Origin: VRUE01 sp035605695
GTDB lineage: Bacteria > Actinomycetota > Thermoleophilia > Solirubrobacterales > 70-9
Assembly (NCBI GenBank): GCA_035605695.1
Contig: DATNGZ010000077.1
Location: forward strand, 35,316-99,315
Direction: 5' to 3'
Length of the DNA: 64,000 nucleotides
The notes below the pieces were generated by a model. It was given only the letters and a program-made list of their open reading frames with translations, was not told the origin of the DNA and searched no databases. Numbering within the stretch: position 1 is the stretch's first letter; each line of letters opens with the position of its first letter. This document shows positions 1 through 8,997 of the stretch, one piece after another. A program made the translations under genes and the position numbers.

Positions 1-1
1 C

Positions 2-1741
2 CTCGGAGCGGCCGCGCTCGATCGTGGCTGCGAGACGCTCGTCAGGTCGACGGCGAGGATGCCGGCGGAGGTCAACCTGCTCTTCCTTGGGGCCGACCCG
101 CTCTACGCCGCGCGGCTGGGGGAGATAGCGGCCGGCCTGGGTATCGGCGATCGCGTCCACTTCCGCCCGCCGGTCGCAGTCGGCCAGATCCTCGCTCACG
201 CGCGCCAGGCAAGCGTCGGTGTGTCGCTGCTCGAAGACACCTGCGAGAACCACCGGCTGGCGCTGCCGAACAAGGTATTCGAGTACCTGGCGGCCGGCGT
301 GCCGGTTGTGGCGAGCGATCTGCCGGAGCTGCGGCGCACGCTCGCCAGCCAGCCAGCCGCGGTTCTGGCCGACCCAACTGACGAGCTCGCGATAGCGAGC
401 GCCCTGCGAACGGCCATGAACGGGCCGCGTCCGGCCCTGCCGAGCCCGTTCGAGTGGTCGGCGGAGGCGGCGCGTCTCACCGCTGCCTACGCTGGCCTCG
501 ATGGCGCGGAGGCCGCTCCCGGCTCCGCCGTCGTGCTCGTCCGCAACGGGGTCAGCCATGACGCGCGGGTGCTCAGGGAGGCCCGGCTACTGGACTCGAT
601 CGGGTTCAAGGTGACGATCGTCGGGGTCGCCACCAGCGCGACCCGCCGCCGCGGCGCCGAGCTGGTTGATGGCGTCAGAGTGGTTTGGCTCGAGCCTGGT
701 TCCGGACTCCGTCGGACGCTTCGTCGCCTCGGCGTGAGTCGCGGGAATTCGACCAGCGCCTCTTCTTCGAGCCTAAGTTCGTCCGCGGCCGGCCGGCGTG
801 GGTCATCGTTGGCCTCGTCCGCTGCCCGGATGCGGCGGCTGATGGCGACAGCCGATTTCTACCGCCGTGGGATCAGGCTGGTGCGCAGGATCGAGCCTGA
901 TTTGATTCACGCCAACGACTACAACACCGCCTGGATCGGGATTTTGGGCAAGTGGCTCACCGGTGCCCGGCTGATCTATGACTCGCATGAGCTCTGGCCG
1001 GACCGGAACCTGCGCCCGGAGCCGCGCGGTTGGTTGCTCCTCTGCGAGGCTCTCTTCGTCCGCGTCGCCGACGAGGTAATCACGACCAGCCCTGGTTACG
1101 CCGCGGTTCTGGCTCGCCGCTACCGGATCGAGCGCCCGCGGCTAGTTCGCAACGTGCCGGCCTGGCGGGCTGATCCCAAGCCCGGCGCGCGCCCAGGGAA
1201 TCCCCCGCTTGCCGTTTACTTCGGGGCGCTGACCCGCAACCGGGGTTTGGCCACGGCGCTGCGGGCGCTCGCCCTGATCCCCGAGCTGCGAATGCGCTTC
1301 GTCGGGCCTGAGGCCTGGGGGTACCGTCAGGACCTCAACGCTCTCGCCGTCGAGCTCAGCGTCGCCGATCGCCTCGAAGTCATCGATCCCGTCCGCCCTG
1401 ACCAGGCGGCAAGCGTGCTCGCTGACGCGGACCTCGGTCTGGCCCTGATCGAGCCCGCCTGCCTCAGCTACCGGATGACCTTGCCGAACAAGCTCTACGA
1501 GTACGTCGCGGCTGGACTGCCAGTGCTCTCGAGCGAGGTTCCGGTGCTGGCCGCGCAGGTGCGCGAGAACGGATTGGGCCTAGTCGCCGATTCTCGCGAT
1601 CCGGTTGGGGTCGCCGCCGCGATCCGCGCGATGCTCGAGCCAGGGGCTCAGGTGACTTTCCGCGAGGCTGTGAGCCGCCTCGCCGCGGAGACCGGCTGGG
1701 ACCGGGAGCAGGGGAAGCTGGCTGACGTCTACTCGCCGTAG
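2..1741 (+). CDS. Tandem GT4-type glycosyltransferase, 5'-partial
   Basis: The frame is open to the window edge, so the gene begins upstream; the ATG at 59 is probably internal because the codons before it read like a normal GT-B helix region. Two GT-B (GT4-like) units are visible. The first, only its C-terminal half, holds the nucleotide-sugar motif LPNKVFEYLAAGVPVVAS (about residues 69-86 from position 59). A complete second domain (about residues 155-560) repeats it as LPNKLYEYVAAGLPVLSS. A serine-rich linker lies near residues 228-250. The enzyme likely transfers sugars from nucleotide donors in the cytoplasm during surface glycan synthesis. Its 3' end overlaps the convergent methyltransferase gene by 13 bp. 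Acceptor and donor cannot be told from sequence. Confidence 0.88.
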   Translation, partial: LGAAALDRGCETLVRSTARMPAEVNLLFLGADPLYAARLGEIAAGLGIGDRVHFRPPVAVGQILAHARQASVGVSLLEDTCENHRLALPNKVFEYLAAGVPVVASDLPELRRTLASQPAAVLADPTDELAIASALRTAMNGPRPALPSPFEWSAEAARLTAAYAGLDGAEAAPGSAVVLVRNGVSHDARVLREARLLDSIGFKVTIVGVATSATRRRGAELVDGVRVVWLEPGSGLRRTLRRLGVSRGNSTSASSSSLSSSAAGRRGSSLASSAARMRRLMATADFYRRGIRLVRRIEPDLIHANDYNTAWIGILGKWLTGARLIYDSHELWPDRNLRPEPRGWLLLCEALFVRVADEVITTSPGYAAVLARRYRIERPRLVRNVPAWRADPKPGARPGNPPLAVYFGALTRNRGLATALRALALIPELRMRFVGPEAWGYRQDLNALAVELSVADRLEVIDPVRPDQAASVLADADLGLALIEPACLSYRMTLPNKLYEYVAAGLPVLSSEVPVLAAQVRENGLGLVADSRDPVGVAAAIRAMLEPGAQVTFREAVSRLAAETGWDREQGKLADVYSP

Positions 1742-2505
1742 AGGACTCGGAGGGGTCGCCGGCAGACGACGGGATTCATCTTCAAGGAGTAGACGATTGT
1801 CTCACCGTTGATCTCATCGAACACGTCGGTGCAGGGAAGGGTGCCGAGGTCGGGCGCCAGGATCTCCTCGAAGTAGCGGCGCAGGAAGTCATAGAGCGCC
1901 CGTTTGGAGAATTCGATCTTGTGATGCTCCCAGCCGGGGTTGAGGACGTTCTGCGACTTGACCGGAGTGGAGAGCAGCAGCATCCCCTCCGGGGCCAGGT
2001 GCTCGACGAGATTCTGCATCATCACCTCGCGGTGCTCGATGTGCTCGATCGTGTCGAAGGAGAGGATGCAGTCGAACGTCTCATCGCCGAGGGACTCACT
2101 CCAGAGGGTGACGTCGGCCTTGACGAAGGACAGGTTCGGGGCCGAGTAGTTACCTGTGGCGAAGCTGACCGCCGCGGGGTCATAGTCACCGCCGACCACC
2201 TCGATGTCAGGGCACGCCGTGGCGAGCATGTGGCTGCCGTAGCCCGCGCCGCAGGCGACGTCCAAAAGCCTCTTCACACCGGTGCCCTGCTCAGCCAGAA
2301 CCGCTCTTGCCCATTTGTATCGGATCAGGTGGTGGACAGGGGTCTTTTCACCCCGCTCCAAGTAATCCGCGAGGGAGACACCCTCCTCCGGGACGAAGAA
2401 CTCGTTGACCACTGTACGGCCCACGGGAGCACCGTAATGCAATCTGGGGTCAGAGGGACTGCATTGCTCAGACGAGCAGCAGGTCTCCCTGTCGATGGTG
2501 GACAT
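1729..2505 (-). CDS. Class I SAM-dependent methyltransferase
   Basis: A 258-residue Rossmann methyltransferase. Motif I is LLDVACGAGYGSHML (about residues 79-93), followed by the acidic end of strand 2 (GGDYDPAAV) and the post-motif block FDCILSFDTIEHIEH, as in UbiE/Methyltransf_11 and _25 enzymes. It is the last gene of a minus-strand run starting with the flippase at 7348, and its start lies inside the end of the upstream methyltransferase gene (38-bp overlap), which suggests translational coupling. It probably methylates a sugar or sugar nucleotide of the local glycan; the substrate is inferred from context only. Confidence 0.85.
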   Translation of the reverse strand: MSTIDRETCCSSEQCSPSDPRLHYGAPVGRTVVNEFFVPEEGVSLADYLERGEKTPVHHLIRYKWARAVLAEQGTGVKRLLDVACGAGYGSHMLATACPDIEVVGGDYDPAAVSFATGNYSAPNLSFVKADVTLWSESLGDETFDCILSFDTIEHIEHREVMMQNLVEHLAPEGMLLLSTPVKSQNVLNPGWEHHKIEFSKRALYDFLRRYFEEILAPDLGTLPCTDVFDEINGETIVYSLKMNPVVCRRPLRVLYGE

Positions 2506-3250
2506 CCATCTTGAGCACAGCGATCAGGTCCTGGTGGTCGGCGAGCCCGCGCTCTACGTAGGCGAGAATCATCAGGTCGGTCCATGTGGCAAGCGTCTCG
2601 GTGATCCAGGCAGCCGTAAAGGCTGAGGTCCCATAGCCCTGGACTCCGTGGTGATCCCTGTAGCCGAACCCCTTGCGCTGGAAGTCTTCGGCGATCGCCT
2701 GGGCGCGCTCGTCGTCTTTCGGCCAGCGCTTCACCGCGTTGCGGCCGTGCGAGGAGAAGAGCAGCAGCCCGCCCTCGCTGAGGTGGGTGCGGAAGAGGTC
2801 GAGGAACTCCCGGCACCGACCTGCGTCCAGGTGGGTCAGCAGGGAGCCGACCCAGATCAGGTCGAAATCCCCGTCCAGCGGGATCCTCGCCGGGTCGGGG
2901 TCCGAGTAGACCGGCACCGCGCCGAACTGCGTCGCGCAGAAGTCGACGCCGCCGCGGTCGAGATCGCAGGCGGTCAGCTCGGCATCGGGGAACGCCGCGT
3001 GCAGGCCCCTCATGACCCTGCCGTGACCAGATGGCAGATCGAGTATCCGGCCGAAGGAGGTACGCCCGCAGATCGTCATCGTGTGGCCGATCTGGGCGAT
3101 TGCCGAGTCGCTGACGCTCAGGTAGCCCTCGAGGTCACCGCTGAACATCGCGTCATCGGGTGCCACCAGCCGGTTCACCCGCGACCGGTAATCGTGCAGT
3201 CGATCGGCGACGGCACGGCTGGTCTCAACGAAATCGATCGGAGCCGCCAC
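2468..3250 (-). CDS. Class I SAM-dependent methyltransferase
   Basis: A 260-residue methyltransferase with motif I ILDLPSGHGRVMRGL (about residues 69-83), acidic strand-2 end CDLDRGGVDF, and FDLIWVGSLLTHLDAGR as the catalytic-side motif. The LPSGHGR variant of motif I is known in methyltransferases of polysaccharide loci. It lies between the upstream methyltransferase/DMFase fusion and the methyltransferase at 1729, all transcribed together. Its two neighbours also carry methyltransferase domains, so three consecutive genes may modify the same glycan. The substrate is unknown. Confidence 0.82.
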   Translation of the reverse strand: MAAPIDFVETSRAVADRLHDYRSRVNRLVAPDDAMFSGDLEGYLSVSDSAIAQIGHTMTICGRTSFGRILDLPSGHGRVMRGLHAAFPDAELTACDLDRGGVDFCATQFGAVPVYSDPDPARIPLDGDFDLIWVGSLLTHLDAGRCREFLDLFRTHLSEGGLLLFSSHGRNAVKRWPKDDERAQAIAEDFQRKGFGYRDHHGVQGYGTSAFTAAWITETLATWTDLMILAYVERGLADHQDLIAVLKMDVHHRQGDLLLV

Positions 3251-3296
3251 TGCTCCGATTCTATGCGCCGGCGACGGGTCCCAGGCGCGGCCTGGA

Positions 3297-5372
3297 TCAG
3301 CGAGAGCCCGCCTTCGTCATCTTTGCGCCAAGAGCCAGAGTGGCATCGCGGCCTACGCCGATCATCTCGTCCAGGGCGTTCTTCATGAAGCGCTGCAGCC
3401 GCTCGTCCGCCAGGCCGGAATGCGCCCAGTCGTCGAGGCCCCAACTGAACTGGAGCGAGCCGGCCGCGAAGACGATCCCCCCCGCCGGGGTACGGTGGCG
3501 CACGGCGTCCGCGTCGGAGAGGTCGTTCTCGTAGTGGAAGAAGACGGTCGCGTCGTCGGGCTCCATCCCGGCTTGCAGCGCGTCCCACTCATAGCCGACG
3601 AGGCCCTCGAGGGTGGCGGGATGGTCGAAGCCGGTTCCCTCGAGCCACGGATCGCCGAGGCAGGACTCCGTCAGCTCGTAGTGCCTGGGAGGCTTGCGCG
3701 GCAAGGTCAGCCCGTCCTGGTACTGGATGCCCCAGAGCAGGCACTCCGGCCGGGGCGGGTCGAGGTCGCGGAAGCGCTCGGTCTTCAGCGAGAGCTCGGT
3801 CTCGGGGTCAGCCTCGCGGCGCCGGTGCTCGACCATCGTGCGCCCGCCGTCCTCGTAGCGGGCCTGCCAGTAACAGGTGTTGGCGCCCATGCAGGCGAGG
3901 CTGGCTCCGCTCTCGTAGACGGCGTCGAACGCATCGCGCATCGCCGCGCTCCAGTACTCGTCGTGGCCGGATGTCATCAGCAGCGGGTGGCCGAGCAGTC
4001 GCCAAGGATCTCGATCGGTATCGAGGTCGGTCGTATAGACGACGTCGTATCCCTCGCGCTCGAGGAAGCGGATCAACTGGACATCCCAGATGAATGGCCA
4101 GCGGGCGTTGAGGTTGGCCTCGTGCCAGGGCGGGAAGGGCCGATCGAAGGTCACCTTTACCGCTGGCGTCTCATCGCTGCTGTTCGATGGGTAGAGGCTC
4201 TTGCCGCCCCAGTTGTTGTAGGCCTGGGCGGTGCTCACCGGCATTTGGACGAGGATGTCGGCGCGCCGGTCGAGCGACTCCCTGACGACGAAGGGAACGA
4301 AGGCGATCTGGCCCGCGAGCTCACCCTCGGTCAGAGTGAGCTTTGCGAGGTACTGCCCGCTCGCCCAATCGCTCGGGATCGGGATGGTGTCGGTCACGGG
4401 CCACCCGCATGAGGCGATCGAAGGCCCTGGGCCCGCCTCCGGGATCTCCCGCGCGAGGCCCTGGAGGTCACCGGTTTGCGGGTACTCGGCCACCGTGCGG
4501 CCGCCGGCACCGCCATACCAACCAAGCCGGTGAACGGTGATCCTGTAGCGGGCGGCGGGGCGGGTGCTGACGTGCAGATCGAGCTTTCCCCCGGGCTCCA
4601 CGCTCGGCCACGACGCGTATCCCTCGATCGCGTGCGCAGGCGCCTTGCGACCGCTCCACCAGCCATCGTCTCCGGGTTGGCCGTTCTCGGTGACTGACGG
4701 GGCGTGGGCGTCCCTTGTGCCAAGGTCGATCGGACCCTCGCCTTCCTCGGCCGTGCAAACCAACAGCTTGCCGCGGTAGTCGCCCTCCTCAAGCGCCACT
4801 GCTTTGACTTCACCAAAGAGCTCCCCAAGCTCGTCGAGCAGATCCGCTCCGAACGCCCAGACGTTGCCGAAGTGATCGGGTGGGTGTCGTCGCGACTCCC
4901 CGCTCGACGGGTCGAAGGGGATCTCGAGCAGCGCCTTGCCGCCGGGCGCCAATATCCGCGCGATCTCGCCGAGGGCACGCCGATAGTCCTCGATCTCCTC
5001 GATTACGTGCTGGGCGATAAAGAGGTCGAACTCAGCCTCGGCGAAGATCGACAGATCACAGAGATCCGCCTCGTGATCGACGAATCCGACCGATCGGGGG
5101 TCGTGTGGGTTACCGGTTCGCCAGCGATCCATCGACTGATAAGCCCACCCTCTCTCCCGCAGAAAGTCGCCGAAGACGCGGGAGGTTGCGGGCCCCGCCT
5201 CCAGGCAATGCCGACCGTTGCCCTCACGCAAGAGCTGCTCACAGGTGCGGCCCAGGGCACGATGACGCTCCAGGGCTCCGCAGCCCGGGCAAAGCGCGGC
5301 GGGGCGGCCCAAAGCCTCAACTCGCTCCGCCGTGCCGCAGATCGGGCATGGGGCAGTGGCTGCCGTCGTCAT
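3297..5372 (-). CDS. Methyltransferase fused to N,N-dimethylformamidase-beta-like domain
   Basis: The preferred start is the ATG at 5372, which shares one base with the stop of the flippase gene (TGATG); an ATG at 5444 would add 24 residues overlapping that gene. From 5372 the protein has 691 residues. It begins with a zinc ribbon (C9, C12, C28, C31, ending in CGALERHR), followed by a methyltransferase-like domain to about residue 215 with IAQHVIEEIEDYRRALGEI. Motif I (LEAGPATSRVF) is degenerate. Residues 240-690 match the C-terminal region of the N,N-dimethylformamidase beta-subunit-like family (MLMTSGHDEYW-type block here LLMTSGHDEYWSAAMRDAF; MGANTCYWQARYE). The role in glycan synthesis is unknown; the hydrolase-like half may cut a C-N bond. 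The fusion is unusual. Confidence 0.8.
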   Translation of the reverse strand: MTTAATAPCPICGTAERVEALGRPAALCPGCGALERHRALGRTCEQLLREGNGRHCLEAGPATSRVFGDFLRERGWAYQSMDRWRTGNPHDPRSVGFVDHEADLCDLSIFAEAEFDLFIAQHVIEEIEDYRRALGEIARILAPGGKALLEIPFDPSSGESRRHPPDHFGNVWAFGADLLDELGELFGEVKAVALEEGDYRGKLLVCTAEEGEGPIDLGTRDAHAPSVTENGQPGDDGWWSGRKAPAHAIEGYASWPSVEPGGKLDLHVSTRPAARYRITVHRLGWYGGAGGRTVAEYPQTGDLQGLAREIPEAGPGPSIASCGWPVTDTIPIPSDWASGQYLAKLTLTEGELAGQIAFVPFVVRESLDRRADILVQMPVSTAQAYNNWGGKSLYPSNSSDETPAVKVTFDRPFPPWHEANLNARWPFIWDVQLIRFLEREGYDVVYTTDLDTDRDPWRLLGHPLLMTSGHDEYWSAAMRDAFDAVYESGASLACMGANTCYWQARYEDGGRTMVEHRRREADPETELSLKTERFRDLDPPRPECLLWGIQYQDGLTLPRKPPRHYELTESCLGDPWLEGTGFDHPATLEGLVGYEWDALQAGMEPDDATVFFHYENDLSDADAVRHRTPAGGIVFAAGSLQFSWGLDDWAHSGLADERLQRFMKNALDEMIGVGRDATLALGAKMTKAGSR

Positions 5373-7348
5373 CAGGCCGGCCCTAGGTCGACTTGCCGTC
5401 CGAGGGCCAAGCCCGATCGGCCGGCGGGCTTCAAGGCTCGACATCGTCCCATCGCGCTGTCGAGGATGTGGAGCTGCAGCGGGTCGACTCCAAGTGCCTG
5501 CAGGTGCCGGCCAATCGTGTCCCGCTCCAGCGTCGTGCCGGGGTGCAGGATGTAGCCGGCGATCAGGTGATCCATCGGGGTGGGGTCGCCCGCGTCCGCG
5601 AACCGCCTCAGGCCACGGATAAATCGCGCTGAAATCAAGGCTTCACTGACGCCCGCCTGCACTGCCGCATCGCCTGTGTCGCGTTCCTCGCGCACGATCA
5701 GGCGGACTGCTTCCCGCTCGTTTGGATCGAGCATGCGATATCGCCGGACCACCTCCGCGCGTGATTCACGGTGCGGGATGAGGGACCGCAGGATCGACAA
5801 CACTGTTCCGAGTTGTGCCCGTGGCACGGTCCGGAAGGCGAGCAAGAGGGCGGGGAACACGAGCAGTGCCACGACCGAGAGGACGGCGTGCAAGGCGGTG
5901 GACGCAGGAATCATCTGCACCGAGATAACGCAGGCGCAGCCGATCAGCAGTGAGTAGCCAAGGTGCGACCATTGAAACGGCGTTGGTTCTGCCGCACGCC
6001 TATCGAGCAGGACAAACCAGACAGAGACGACGGCCCCGGCCACTACCTGCGCGATGGCAACGCCGTAGCTAGGGTTAATTGAGACCAGCAGAGCTGCGCT
6101 GGCGGCGTAGGGAATCATCCATATGAGTTGCAGAAGGGTGAACCAGTATCGACGCAAGGGAAAGGTGGTGGCACGGTAGAGACCACGAAACACTGCCTGG
6201 GCTCCGTACGCGGCCGCGACGACCGGAATCAGCGGGGCCGCGGACCCATAAGACGGGGCAGCGATTTGGATCAGGGCGTCGGAGAGCAGGCTAACTGCGA
6301 CCAACAGGATCAAGCCGGAGAGACAAAAGAGGGTGAAAACGGATGCGTGGTAGTCCTGGCGACCCTTGCGCTCCTTGGCGGCAATGCTAATTGGGCTCAT
6401 CTCCATCGCCGGCCAGGCTGTGAGAAAGCCGTCGGCGAAGAATGACGGAAGTTGCGCGATACGGTTTGCTGCCTGAAAGAGTCCGACGCTCGCCGGGGTC
6501 GCGAGTATTCCCAGTAGGAGAATGCTGACGTTCGCTTGTACCAACACCGCGAAGGTCAGGGGCACCCACGGCCTTCCCTTCTCCCACAACATCGTGACAT
6601 CGCTGCGCTTTGGCGCAAATCTGAAGCACTGTCGCGACATGAAGTAAGCAAAAAGGACGGCGAGTAGGGTCCCGCCGGCAGTCGCGGCGAGTACTCCGTT
6701 TATGCCCAGGCCCATGGCCAGGACCACGATTGTCCCGGCCAGTACCAACGCCGGCCGCACGAACTGCAGAGACGTCCAGCGAGCGGCTCGCCGCTCCATC
6801 CGGGGAATCTGACTCAACATGCGCCAGATCGCTCCAGTCCAGGCGGACGCCGCCATCCACTGCACGGCCGAGGTCCAGCGATGGTCAAACAGCATTCCCA
6901 CCCCCAGTCCGCCGAGCACCGCGACAATCCCACAGAGCACGGTGCTCATCGCCATCACGATCAGGAGCCCGGTACCGAGGAGACGCCGCCTCTCGTCACT
7001 GGACGCCTGGGGCGTCTCGAAGGCGACCGTCCCCATGAGTGGACCGCTGTCTCCATCGGCGCCGCCATCCTCGCCATCGTCGGAGATGCCGTAGGTCGAC
7101 ATAAAGGTCCCCTGGAAGAACCCCAGACCGCAGAGTACCGTCAATATCGAGGCGACTGTGAACAATACCGTCAACTGGCCGAACTCCGAGGGGGAGAGGT
7201 ACCTGGTGGTGACGGCGAGGCTGACGACGCCGAACGGGACGATCGCGGCTATGCCGATCGCAAAGATGCTTCCGGCTCGTGTCATGCTCTGCCCGTAGAG
7301 AGTCATGACGTGCCCGGAGTCGGCACTATTTTGGCGGAGGGAGTCCAT
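5372..7348 (-). CDS. Wzx-type polysaccharide flippase with cytoplasmic tail
   Basis: A 658-residue polytopic membrane protein of the MATE/Wzx (oligosaccharide flippase) superfamily. Roughly 12-14 hydrophobic segments span residues 25-500, and the first, FAIGIAAIVPFGVVSLAV followed by RYLSPSEFGQL, is the usual flippase N-terminus. An acidic insert (near residues 110-125, rich in D, G and E) sits between early helices. About 140 residues after the last helix are soluble and arginine-rich, longer than in typical flippases. It likely moves undecaprenyl-linked repeat units across the membrane. It heads the minus-strand run and is divergent from the sulfotransferase with about 60 bp between starts. 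Confidence 0.85.
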   Translation of the reverse strand: MDSLRQNSADSGHVMTLYGQSMTRAGSIFAIGIAAIVPFGVVSLAVTTRYLSPSEFGQLTVLFTVASILTVLCGLGFFQGTFMSTYGISDDGEDGGADGDSGPLMGTVAFETPQASSDERRRLLGTGLLIVMAMSTVLCGIVAVLGGLGVGMLFDHRWTSAVQWMAASAWTGAIWRMLSQIPRMERRAARWTSLQFVRPALVLAGTIVVLAMGLGINGVLAATAGGTLLAVLFAYFMSRQCFRFAPKRSDVTMLWEKGRPWVPLTFAVLVQANVSILLLGILATPASVGLFQAANRIAQLPSFFADGFLTAWPAMEMSPISIAAKERKGRQDYHASVFTLFCLSGLILLVAVSLLSDALIQIAAPSYGSAAPLIPVVAAAYGAQAVFRGLYRATTFPLRRYWFTLLQLIWMIPYAASAALLVSINPSYGVAIAQVVAGAVVSVWFVLLDRRAAEPTPFQWSHLGYSLLIGCACVISVQMIPASTALHAVLSVVALLVFPALLLAFRTVPRAQLGTVLSILRSLIPHRESRAEVVRRYRMLDPNEREAVRLIVREERDTGDAAVQAGVSEALISARFIRGLRRFADAGDPTPMDHLIAGYILHPGTTLERDTIGRHLQALGVDPLQLHILDSAMGRCRALKPAGRSGLALGRQVDLGPA

Positions 7349-7411
7349 CGGGTCGGGCTATGATCCTGCTCGTGGCAAAACTACCAGCCCTCTAGGCTTC
7401 GCCGATTGCCC

Positions 7412-8296
7412 ATGGCCACCGCTGCGAAGATGCCGCGGCGTCTGCCGTCGCCGATCCTGATCGGCGGAACTGGCCGCAGCGGAACCACGGCCCTCGCCCA
7501 CCTGCTTGGCCACCATCCCGTCGTCGGAGAGGTCCCGTTCGAGGCGAGGTTTCATACCGACGCGGACGGGCTTCCGGCGCTGTGGGAAGACCATGCATCG
7601 ATGACGAGGTTCGTCAGCACGATGTGGAGTCGCTGGTTCGTCCAGCTGCACAATCCACCAGATCCCTCGCGGGGGGGCCTCGACAGGATCATGTCACGTG
7701 GGGAGCTGCGCGACGCGCTGTTCAGCTTCACAGAGGAGTTCGGGGCGAACCCGATCCGCGCATCGAGGCTCTTTATGCGGGCTGTGCTCGACCGAGTCCC
7801 ATCCGGCGAGGGAAAGCTGACCTGGGTTGAGGCATCGCCCCGTAATGTGTTGTTTGCGCCGCCGCTACTTCAGATATTTCCTCGCATGCGGCTTGTGGTG
7901 TGTGTTCGTGATGGCCGAGACGTGGCGGCGTCGCTGGCGAGCCTGGGATGGACCGAGAGCTTTGACAGCGGGCTGGCCTGGTGGGAGGACCGGACACGGA
8001 AATGTTCAGCGGCGCTTGAGCATTTGCCGGCCGACACTGCACACGTTGTTCAGCTCGAAGATCTCGCCATTCGGAGGCGTGACCAGACTTACTCGGAGCT
8101 GATCGAGTGGCTCGCCTTGCCCGATTCGCCGGCGATGCGATCGGCGTTCGCATCTGAGATGCCTGTCGAGGAGGCCAACGTCGGACGATGGGGCAGGGGC
8201 GTGTCCGCTGTCGAGCGCCGCCGCAGAGATCGGTTGTATTCGGCGATGCTCGAGCGACTTGAACGCGATCGCGTCAGTCTGGTCCCGATCGCCTAA
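7412..8296 (+). CDS. Sulfotransferase family protein (PAPS-dependent)
   Basis: The PAPS 5'-phosphosulfate loop is ILIGGTGRSGTTALAHLL near the N-terminus. The 3'-phosphate-binding motif is LVVCVRDGRDVAASL (mid-protein), so both signature elements of the sulfotransferase fold are present. I chose the ATG at 7412; a TTG at 7406 is two codons earlier. It probably sulfates a sugar of the surface glycan or a small molecule in the cytoplasm. It is a single plus-strand gene between two minus-strand runs and its stop overlaps the convergent hydrolase gene by 4 bp (CTAA). Confidence 0.85.
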   Translation: MATAAKMPRRLPSPILIGGTGRSGTTALAHLLGHHPVVGEVPFEARFHTDADGLPALWEDHASMTRFVSTMWSRWFVQLHNPPDPSRGGLDRIMSRGELRDALFSFTEEFGANPIRASRLFMRAVLDRVPSGEGKLTWVEASPRNVLFAPPLLQIFPRMRLVVCVRDGRDVAASLASLGWTESFDSGLAWWEDRTRKCSAALEHLPADTAHVVQLEDLAIRRRDQTYSELIEWLALPDSPAMRSAFASEMPVEEANVGRWGRGVSAVERRRRDRLYSAMLERLERDRVSLVPIA

Positions 8297-8997
8297 GCGC
8301 CTGCTGGGGGCAGTTCAAGGCTGTCTGCAATCAGCACGGGAAGGTGCTCCCGTCGCTTCAGATATGCCGGCACGTTGTGGCCCGGAGAGGGATGGGGTAT
8401 CAGTTCGACGCCGGGGACAGCCGCCAGTCGCACCGCGTGGAGGATGTCCAGATCAGACTGATTGGAATAGTGGACATCGATCGACGGTCTGTCGCCGGGT
8501 AGCCGCTCGAGCAGCGGGAGCAGGTCCGCATAACGCATCTCTGGGCCACCGGCTTCCCGCAGGGCGGCCGTGGCGGGAGCCCACCGTGTATCGCCGTGCG
8601 CGGCGCGCTGATCGGGGTCGATGAAAGTCTGGGGCGCGAACGCGACTACCTTGTGGGCCGGAACGATCGACGAGAAGAGGATCGCCGCGTAGCCGCCGGC
8701 CGAGCTACCGATAAAGGTCACCCTGCGCGGGCTGAGCGCGGCAATTCGCTCGGCAAGGTGATCGGCAACCGCGTCCACGCTTTGGCCCGCTCCCGAAACT
8801 CCGCGTTGGTACCAGATCCTGCGGCTATCTCGAACCAGAATGCACTGAACCTCAAGAGTGGAAAGCAGCTTCATGAACTCAAAGGCCGGAATACCCATCT
8901 CTTCAGCCAGGCCGGCAAATGCAACGACGAGCAGCTCGGAGCCGGGCCGTAGATCCTCATATAGATCCCTTGCTTCTGCGGCTGGCGGGAGCATCAC
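8293..8997 (-). CDS. Alpha/beta-hydrolase-like protein
   Basis: A 234-residue protein with a clear nucleophile elbow GSSAGGYAAILF and a late histidine (SPGHNVPAYL), giving Ser and His of an alpha/beta-hydrolase triad. The acid is probably in the stretch DVHYSNQSDLDILHA. It has no signal peptide, so it is likely cytoplasmic. Its ATG overlaps the stop of the GT61 gene by 4 bp (ATGA), so the two are translationally coupled. In this setting it could be a glycan acyl esterase or acyltransferase; that is inference. Confidence 0.75.
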   Translation of the reverse strand: MMLPPAAEARDLYEDLRPGSELLVVAFAGLAEEMGIPAFEFMKLLSTLEVQCILVRDSRRIWYQRGVSGAGQSVDAVADHLAERIAALSPRRVTFIGSSAGGYAAILFSSIVPAHKVVAFAPQTFIDPDQRAAHGDTRWAPATAALREAGGPEMRYADLLPLLERLPGDRPSIDVHYSNQSDLDILHAVRLAAVPGVELIPHPSPGHNVPAYLKRREHLPVLIADSLELPPAGA

